Part shown: positions 60,928-64,000 of the stretch, piece after piece | Position numbering within the stretch: the stretch's first letter is position 1 | How the letters are laid out: every line of letters begins with the position of its first letter | Source: Lutraria lutraria | Lineage: Eukaryota > Mollusca > Bivalvia > Venerida > Mactridae | Direction of reading: 5' to 3' | Length of the DNA: 64,000 nucleotides | NCBI GenBank assembly: GCA_964023205.1 | Contig: OZ026842.1 | Span: 34,239,501-34,303,500 of the forward strand | The notes under the pieces: model-generated | The model's input: only the letters and a program-made list of their open reading frames with translations | Databases searched by the model: none | What the model was told of the DNA's origin: nothing | Position numbers and translations under genes: made by a program

Positions 60928-61387
60928 TGTAGAATTCAGCATGACATTGTTGTTTTCAACCAAAAGTTGATCCATCTGAAATGACGACGTCTAAGGGCTT
61001 AATGCTTTCTAAAATTCGAGTATGTTGCATTTTTATTTCATAATTGTCGTGCGATTTTCGCATAAATGTCGCGCGAATTTTGCAGAGAGACAGACAGGCA
61101 GAGAGAGACAGACAGACAGAGAGAGAAACACAAAAACGTCGCAATTCTGTCGTACAGATGACGAAAAGGTATCGTGCGATATTCTCGTGACATGTTTGAG
61201 AACTTCGGCAGATATTCGCAGGAAGTGAGCGTGACATTCGCGTAACATTCGGACGACCTACTCATTTAAGTCGTTGGTATAAAGACGTGAAACCCGAGCG
61301 AGTTTTTTCGCTAAAATTCGCAAAATTTGCCGCAAATCTTTGTCTCCAACAGTTCTCCTGGTGTCGCAGTTCAGTGTGACACTACCT

Positions 61388-62060
61388 TTACCTTATCAGC
61401 GTTAACCATCTCTACCTGGGCGTGGTTTATATTATTGAACCTTAAACATTCGCGATTTTGATAGGCTATCAAAATTGTATGGGATGATCGATTAATCGAA
61501 ATTCGTTGATTGCATGAGTTGATAATGATTTGACACTTTTATTGTTAATTACTCGTTTACAAAAAAACACAGTAGGTGATATTATCGAATTAAGATTGCC
61601 GCCTTATTTGATGACGGATTTCGATGCGGTTTTCATTTTGTAGCGGAAATGTTAATCTAGACTCAGCATTTTGATATTTGTTTTCATTTTTTATTTAGGT
61701 CGTATTACGTAATAAACAGCAGGTTTAAGGGTACAAAGTGTCTTTAAAGTCAAATATCTAACGAACGGCGGACGATAACAAAAATTTGAGGCACAGATCC
61801 CTGCATTATACAGTTGTACATTTATAGTCATTTTAAAGCTATTTGTTGTAATATATTCCAGTATACAGAATCGTTGTTCAAAAATTTGTAATTTACGTGC
61901 GATATTGGTTTATAGACGACCAATCAAATGTAATATTTGTTTCAAATCACTTGCAATGCACTTTATACAGTGGGTTTATTTTTAGTATATAATTAATGTT
62001 TAGTTTTTAAATCTATAAATTGGGGAAACTTGATTTGACATAACATTCAAGCCCGATACC
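61388..62060 (+). repeat. Dispersed repeat R1, copy D (right part)
   Basis: Continues copy D after the insertion (TTACCTTATCAGCGTTAACC) and parallels copy C to CTTGATTTGACATAAC. Confidence 0.75.
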
Positions 62061-63032
62061 ATAATATTTGCATTTTCACGTGATCGCATGGTGTAGAAAA
62101 CAGCATTATACATGTACTGTAAACCAGGAAATTATTTCGCGCAATTTAGATAAGCGAGTTTCGCGGTCGGGTCGTTCCCGCGAAAGTAAAACGCAGTATA
62201 TTATGATAACACTGGGGATACAGGACAACATACACAAATAATATAGTGTAGTACTAGTTAGCTTGAAAAACATATTTTGTACTAAACAACTTTTGTTTTG
62301 TAAGAATTCGATATTAAGAAAAATTCACCCACTAATATACTTTTACTTAGAAATTTTAGGGTCAGTATCATAGAATAGGGGTTGGTCGTATAACCATTTG
62401 CACGACTTTTTCTTCTTTTATCTAACTGACATCAGATTTATTTGATTCATAGTTTGTAAAAGATCCATAATTACCGTAATATATCGTAATAATTATCTAT
62501 CGTCTTCTTGAAGTACGAAGACATCATCTGCTTTCTTTAAATTTCAAATTTACCAATAGCGCTCAGCAAATCCAAAATGAAACTAAACCCACTTATGCGG
62601 TTTTAGTTAAACAATCACGTTCAATTTAAATCAGGTTTTGAAGTGTTTGGATTGACTACATGAACAACTACCGATCAATGGGTTATCTCTTTAATGAGTT
62701 AACAGAAGCCATGGAGTAGATTGTCAAAGTTTTATTACGAAATTGTGTATGCTAAGAATCCAACAAACAACAAGATAATGTGCAAAAAGAAACACAAACA
62801 TCACAGTGATGGAAGCAGAGTTTAAACATATAACATATACTATATTTTATTAACATTAAATCGTATACAAAAAATATATAGTCAAACGATATAATACATG
62901 TAAAATATTAAACATTTAAGATAAAGTTTTCGGATACAGTTTAGCAAAGTTGATTTAGAATCGTTACTCTCAAACTGAAACAGATGCAACAGAACAAACA
63001 AACACTAAACAATATTTCGTATTTTTAGTTTA

Positions 63033-64000
63033 ATGATGTTTGTTATAAACTCTAATAACACCAACAGCAATAACAAGAAATATAACAATAAAACAACAAA
63101 GCTTCAATCACGCATAATGTGAGGGTAGTGTAACAAACACAAAAATATCCTTGCATTCTCCAGATATTTGACAGATAAATTAGTTTAATTTCCAAAAAGA
63201 AATTATATTGGTTTTGTAATGTCAATTATGAAATCAATTTTAAAAGTATTTCAAGAATGAATGGCTTGCAATGTCTGCTCAGCCGAATTTAGTTTATTTA
63301 AAAATGACAGAAAAGGGATTTTTGTCATGTAAATTGTTTGTTTTATTAATGTGTTTAGTAAAAAAATATCAAAGGACAATCAAATATTATAAAAAACTCG
63401 TCATTATTATCTCTTATTTTTTCAAACCGATATTTCTATATCATTTTCAATTTCTCGACTGCAAATGTAAAACGCTTTTTCTGATTACGTTATTTTGCTG
63501 GTCGTTCCAAAGTGGTTTTATGATTGATGTTGTACTGTTGTATTGTGGTACATACAAGCATATATTAAACACAATAGTTTTATAGTTCATATATATCTGC
63601 TATAAAACACAATGGAAATAATAGCATTGTTTAATTCAGAGAAAAAATGTTCCGGAGTCTTTAACTAAGTTTATTTCTTACTTAAAACTTTACATAGTGT
63701 ATTTTTATCGGACAATATGCTTCAATGATCACTAGTTTCATTTATTTGCAATTGTATATTATGTTTGAATGACCAAACTTTAATCAAAACTACTCAATAG
63801 TTGTACAAGTATATTGTAATTAAATTATGAAGCAATCGCTGAAACCAATCTATCGCAAAAGATCCTCGGAAATTTGACTAAATGTACAACACAGCAATTT
63901 ATAATATTTACAATCGAAAGGAAACATGCTGTTTAATCATGTCTGAAAGTTGATATCAATAGGTGTCCATATACTTTAAACAAAGTAAATTATAAAAATA
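63033..64000 (-). repeat. Receptor-unit DNA, distal part, copy 2 (runs off window)
   Basis: Counterpart of 54451-55452 with small indels. It is cut by the window edge. No gene is recognisable; the plus-strand frame at 63271-63585 exists only because of indels relative to copy 1 and is not conserved. Confidence 0.9.

Larger units (their letters stand above)
59339..61387 (-). mobile_element. PIF/Harbinger DNA transposon remnant, 2.05 kb, TSD TTA
   Basis: Insertion into R1 copy D with copy C as the empty site. TTA is duplicated at 59336-59338 and 61388-61390; a 3-bp TWA duplication is the hallmark of PIF/Harbinger. The inverted ends share GTCACACTGNNCTGCGAC (left CCCCTGTCACACTGGGCTGC; right in reverse complement AGGTAGTGTCACACTGAACT). 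Sub-terminal regions are rich in TCGCGA-like motifs. The minus strand holds decayed transposase fragments. Also inside are a run of 11 C (60047-60057) and a GAGACAGACAG tract (61083-61130). Confidence 0.93.
57489..63032 (-). repeat. Receptor-unit upstream DNA, copy 2 (segmental duplication)
   Basis: Counterpart of 47743-51232, interrupted by the Harbinger element at 59339-61387. The sequence then continues without a break into 63033-64000, the counterpart of 54451-55452. This shows that copy 2 never received, or precisely lost, the CGGCTTAGCC element. Confidence 0.93.

Overview
The window is animal nuclear DNA: AT-rich, dominated by interspersed repeats, with no operons or bacterial gene spacing. 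It carries tRNA-derived SINEs, small foldback and terminal-inverted-repeat DNA transposons, a PIF/Harbinger remnant, a satellite array and two tandem segmental duplications. The only clearly recognisable cellular genes are two intronless Cys-loop ligand-gated ion channel subunits. Intronless, tandemly multiplied Cys-loop receptors together with this SINE/MITE mix suggest a bivalve or related lophotrochozoan. That is an inference; no database was consulted.

Layout. 1-2360: satellite of 81/79-bp units, open at the left edge. 2361-43400: gene desert in which I recognise no protein family. It holds a TIR element and its dispersed copy (5195-5582, 36354-36732); a circularly permuted and inverted repeat complex (5797-8465); short 'GCGGCC' repeats; SINEs near 8.8, 21.3 and 23.7 kb; a 1.07-kb-armed inverted repeat (15584-19974); dispersed repeat R1 (12.4-13.3 kb and 17.9-20.3 kb); several MITEs; and a 3.7-kb direct tandem duplication (29827-33518 / 33519-36212). 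43.4-46.4 kb holds another MITE and a doubtful exon.

46450-64000 is a tandem duplication whose unit is an intronless receptor gene on the minus strand plus several kb of upstream DNA. Copy 1 is split by a 3.2-kb TIR element (51233-54446, TTTA target duplication). Copy 2 is split by a 2.05-kb dead PIF/Harbinger element (59339-61387, TTA target duplication). Each copy supplies the empty site for the insertion in the other. The window ends inside copy 2 at a point whose counterpart in copy 1 lies about 0.76 kb before the next receptor's stop codon, so a third gene is predicted just past the right edge.

The two receptors are nearly identical over signal peptide, ligand domain and M1-M3, but differ strongly in the M3-M4 cytoplasmic loop and 3' flank. 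This points to exchange between paralogues inside the coding sequence. Both keep the pore features of cation channels but appear to have lost the aromatic acetylcholine box. Nothing else suggests a multi-gene system; most of the window is repeat biology.
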